From Rhodospirillaceae bacterium (GTDB lineage: Bacteria > Pseudomonadota > Alphaproteobacteria > Rickettsiales > UBA3002), in assembly GCA_947458525.1 (NCBI GenBank), contig CANHAG010000106.1:1-5672 (forward strand): a DNA stretch of 5,672 nt. Reading direction: 5' to 3'. Every line of letters begins with the position of its first letter. Within the stretch, counting starts at the first letter, position 1. The notes under the pieces are model-generated. The model was not told where the DNA came from, searched no databases, and saw only the letters and a program-made list of their open reading frames with translations. Both the position numbers and the translations under genes were made by a program. Below, piece by piece: positions 3,957 to 5,672 of the stretch.

Positions 3957-5471
3957 TCAGCGACTTGCGACCTGCTGGCTGCCGGCCTTACGCAGGGAAG
4001 CGAGTTCCTGCAATATCGCCCCCTGGCGTGCTTTGAATTTTTTTAACTCCGCCCCTGCAAGAGCTTGCGAGGTGTTGAATTTCTGCGCGGTGGGATTCAC
4101 CTGACGCCCATTCTGCATCACCTCGTAATGCAGATGCGGGCCGGTGGACATGCCGGTCGAGCCGACATAGGCAATCACCTGCCCCTGCCGCACCCGGCTG
4201 CCCACCTGAATTTTACCGAAGCGCGAGATATGGCCATAGGCGGTGGAATAGGTGTTATTATGGCGGATCTGCACATAATTCCCATAGCCGCCCTTCCAGC
4301 CACGGAAGGTAACAACACCATCCCCCGCTGCCAGAATCGGCGTGCCGATGGGGGCGCCAAAATCCACCCCCTGATGCATTTTACTGAAGCCCATGACCGG
4401 GTGGCGGCGCATGCCGAAGCCCGACGTAATACGCGCCGCGTGAATCGGCGTGCGCAAGAGGGATTTCACCACACTCTCGCCCTTGGCATTGTACCAGCTG
4501 CTGCGGCCGGAAGCATCGGCAAAGCGGAAAATTTCCATCTTGCGGCCGCGCAAGGTGAGCGAGGCATAGCGCGGGTTATCATAGCCACCCACGCGCCCGT
4601 CTGCGGTGGTTTGTTTATCCATCACCACTTCGATGGTGTCGCCCGGGTGAATATCGCGCTGGAAATCCACGTCATAGCTGAAAGCCCGCACCAGCTCGCC
4701 CATGATGCGCGAGGGAATCCCCGCATCATCCGCCGCCTGATAAAGGCTTGAACGCACCACGCCCCTGGTGTGGAAGGCATGGTCTTTCAGCTCGGCCTTG
4801 ATCGCGGCAACGCTGAAATCGCCGCTGCTCAGGCGCTCGAGCGCTACGGTGGAAAGATTGGGCAGGTTAATGGCCAGTTCCTTCACCGCCGCCCGGTCGC
4901 CCAGCCGCTCATGCCGCGCGAGGGTGAGGGAAATTTTCTGCCCCACGCGCAATTTGCCGGGGTTGAATTCGCGTTTCAGCGCGGCGACGACCTGATGCGC
5001 CTCGGCCTCCTCCACCTGCTGCGCCACAAGCATATCAAGCAGCGTGTCGCCTTGAGCGACTTCCAGATCAATCGTACGCGGGAAGATGGGGGCGGGCGGG
5101 GCGGGGGCAAGTGTAAGCCCCGCAAAGACAACATGCGACGAATCCGCCGGAAGTGGCGGCAGGGTAGCAATGGCGGGAGCAGGCGCGCTGAGCTTTGCCG
5201 GTGCGGAAGCGGCGGCCGGTTTTGCCTCCGCCAGTTTTATCGGCGTGGCAGGTGCGGGGGCGGCCACCCAGCGCTCATAGCTGGGTACGAGCACCGCCCC
5301 CACCAGAAGATTCATGAAAAACGAAGCGCCAATGCCAAACAGCGCGCCCAGCACAAACCAGTTGACGCGGATACGGCTGAAACGTTTCTGTGTGAGAATA
5401 CGCGGGCCGCCAGACCCACGCCCGTGATAGGCCGAAACCGCCGCAATAGGGGGACGCACAGCCGACGGCAT
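3957..5471 (-). CDS. Membrane-anchored M23 peptidoglycan endopeptidase
   Basis: This 504-residue zinc metallopeptidase of the M23 (LytM/MepM-like) family is expected to cut peptide cross-links of peptidoglycan in the periplasm, allowing wall growth or cell separation. It has a basic cytoplasmic N-terminus (1-36), one membrane segment (about 37-62, WFVLGALFGIGASFFMNLLV), a Pro/Ala-rich spacer (70-130), a LysM/OapA-like domain around VAQGDTLLDMLV (138-149) to VGQKISLTL (176-184), a middle domain (about 190-345) and the M23 catalytic domain (about 347-460). All catalytic residues are present: zinc ligands His366 and Asp370 in HQGVDFG, His448 in HLHYE, plus His414 (YGHIS) and His446. A helical tail follows. 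ATG 5471 has AGGGAG seven bases upstream. The layout matches E. coli MepM and Csd3-type proteins, so the enzyme is probably active. It is a single-gene unit here. Confidence 0.93.
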   Translation of the reverse strand: MPSAVRPPIAAVSAYHGRGSGGPRILTQKRFSRIRVNWFVLGALFGIGASFFMNLLVGAVLVPSYERWVAAPAPATPIKLAEAKPAAASAPAKLSAPAPAIATLPPLPADSSHVVFAGLTLAPAPPAPIFPRTIDLEVAQGDTLLDMLVAQQVEEAEAHQVVAALKREFNPGKLRVGQKISLTLARHERLGDRAAVKELAINLPNLSTVALERLSSGDFSVAAIKAELKDHAFHTRGVVRSSLYQAADDAGIPSRIMGELVRAFSYDVDFQRDIHPGDTIEVVMDKQTTADGRVGGYDNPRYASLTLRGRKMEIFRFADASGRSSWYNAKGESVVKSLLRTPIHAARITSGFGMRRHPVMGFSKMHQGVDFGAPIGTPILAAGDGVVTFRGWKGGYGNYVQIRHNNTYSTAYGHISRFGKIQVGSRVRQGQVIAYVGSTGMSTGPHLHYEVMQNGRQVNPTAQKFNTSQALAGAELKKFKARQGAILQELASLRKAGSQQVASR

Positions 5472-5541
5472 TCCACAACTCCCTGTTGGTACATGCTGCC
5501 GAATGCGCTGATTTTTATCAGTTTTTGCTTGATTTAGCGGG

Positions 5542-5569
5542 AGTTTACGCCCTTGTTCCTGAATTGCAA
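5542..5569 (-). promoter_or_regulatory. Possible promoter of the M23 gene
   Basis: On the minus strand TTGCAA (5569-5564) and TAAACT (5547-5542) are 16 bases apart, each matching four of six consensus bases. Transcription would start near 5535, leaving a leader of about 65 bases that contains a CTGAT-AAAA-ATCAG hairpin (5509-5522). Confidence 0.3.
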
Positions 5570-5572
5570 GGA

Positions 5573-5606
5573 AAAAATGCCTTCTCCTTGCGCGTGGGGC
5601 ATTTTT
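5573..5606. terminator. Hairpin terminator, T-rich on both strands
   Basis: AAAAATGCC (5573-5581) pairs perfectly with GGCATTTTT (5598-5606) across a 16-base loop. Both strands end in a T run (five T on plus, six on minus), so it could work in either direction. It most likely ends a minus-strand gene entering from beyond the right edge and insulates the M23 promoter. Confidence 0.55.
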
Positions 5607-5672
5607 GGGTGCATCGCTTTTGCTAATCCGCTACAGCCCTGCCCATGGAACCGCATTCCAAGACTGTGCTGC

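Noticed and set aside
4065..5537. Long plus-strand frames (228 and 255 residues) inside the M23 region
   Set aside because: They are antisense to a clearly recognised M23 endopeptidase with intact catalytic motifs, and their composition is Arg/Gly/His-rich as expected of shadows.
5645..5672. ATG at 5645 opening a plus-strand frame to the right edge (MEPHSKTVL)
   Set aside because: Only nine codons are visible with no ribosome binding site. The terminator at 5573-5606 fits a minus-strand neighbour better, but its reading frame cannot be chosen from so little sequence.

Overview
The window looks like chromosomal DNA of an alphaproteobacterium of moderate to fairly high G+C. The best marker is a ChpT-type histidine phosphotransferase (960-1631, minus strand), the central relay of the CckA-ChpT-CtrA/CpdR cell-cycle phosphorelay, which is known essentially from Alphaproteobacteria. 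Dense palindromic intergenic repeats and a type IV prepilin-like protein of a kind common in environmental alphaproteobacteria fit this. I cannot name the genus.

Layout from left to right. Positions 141-868 hold two small plus-strand genes without a recognised function. They converge on chpT (minus). Between chpT and the next plus-strand gene lies an unusual 1.7-1.95 kb intergenic block. It has a CtrA-like box on the chpT side, a 189-nt stretch closed by a 12-bp inverted repeat, and a near-consensus promoter with four TAATA repeats phased at exactly 10 bp. That promoter drives a type II toxin-antitoxin pair (RelB/RHH-like antitoxin 1955-2176, RelE-like toxin 2179-2448). A minus-strand prepilin-like gene (2550-3317) follows. 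It is preceded by about 310 bp packed with palindromic repeats and about 330 bp of further non-coding DNA. The right part is one large minus-strand gene (3957-5471) for a membrane-anchored M23 peptidoglycan endopeptidase, with a hairpin terminator at 5573-5606 behind it.

How the parts work together. The genes are mostly independent units rather than one operon; only the toxin-antitoxin pair is clearly co-transcribed. ChpT (cell-cycle signalling), the M23 endopeptidase (wall growth and division) and the pilin-like protein (surface appendage or type II secretion) are core envelope and cell-cycle functions. RelBE and the palindromic repeats are accessory insertions. I found no CRISPR array, tRNA, rRNA or intact transposase.

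The points most worth a second look are the phased operator of the toxin-antitoxin pair, the 189-nt block with long complementary arms, the CtrA-like promoter of chpT, and the prepilin gene. Its reading frame stays open through a 333-bp palindrome cluster back to an upstream ATG with a better ribosome binding site. I see no clear evidence of a wholly new multi-gene system.
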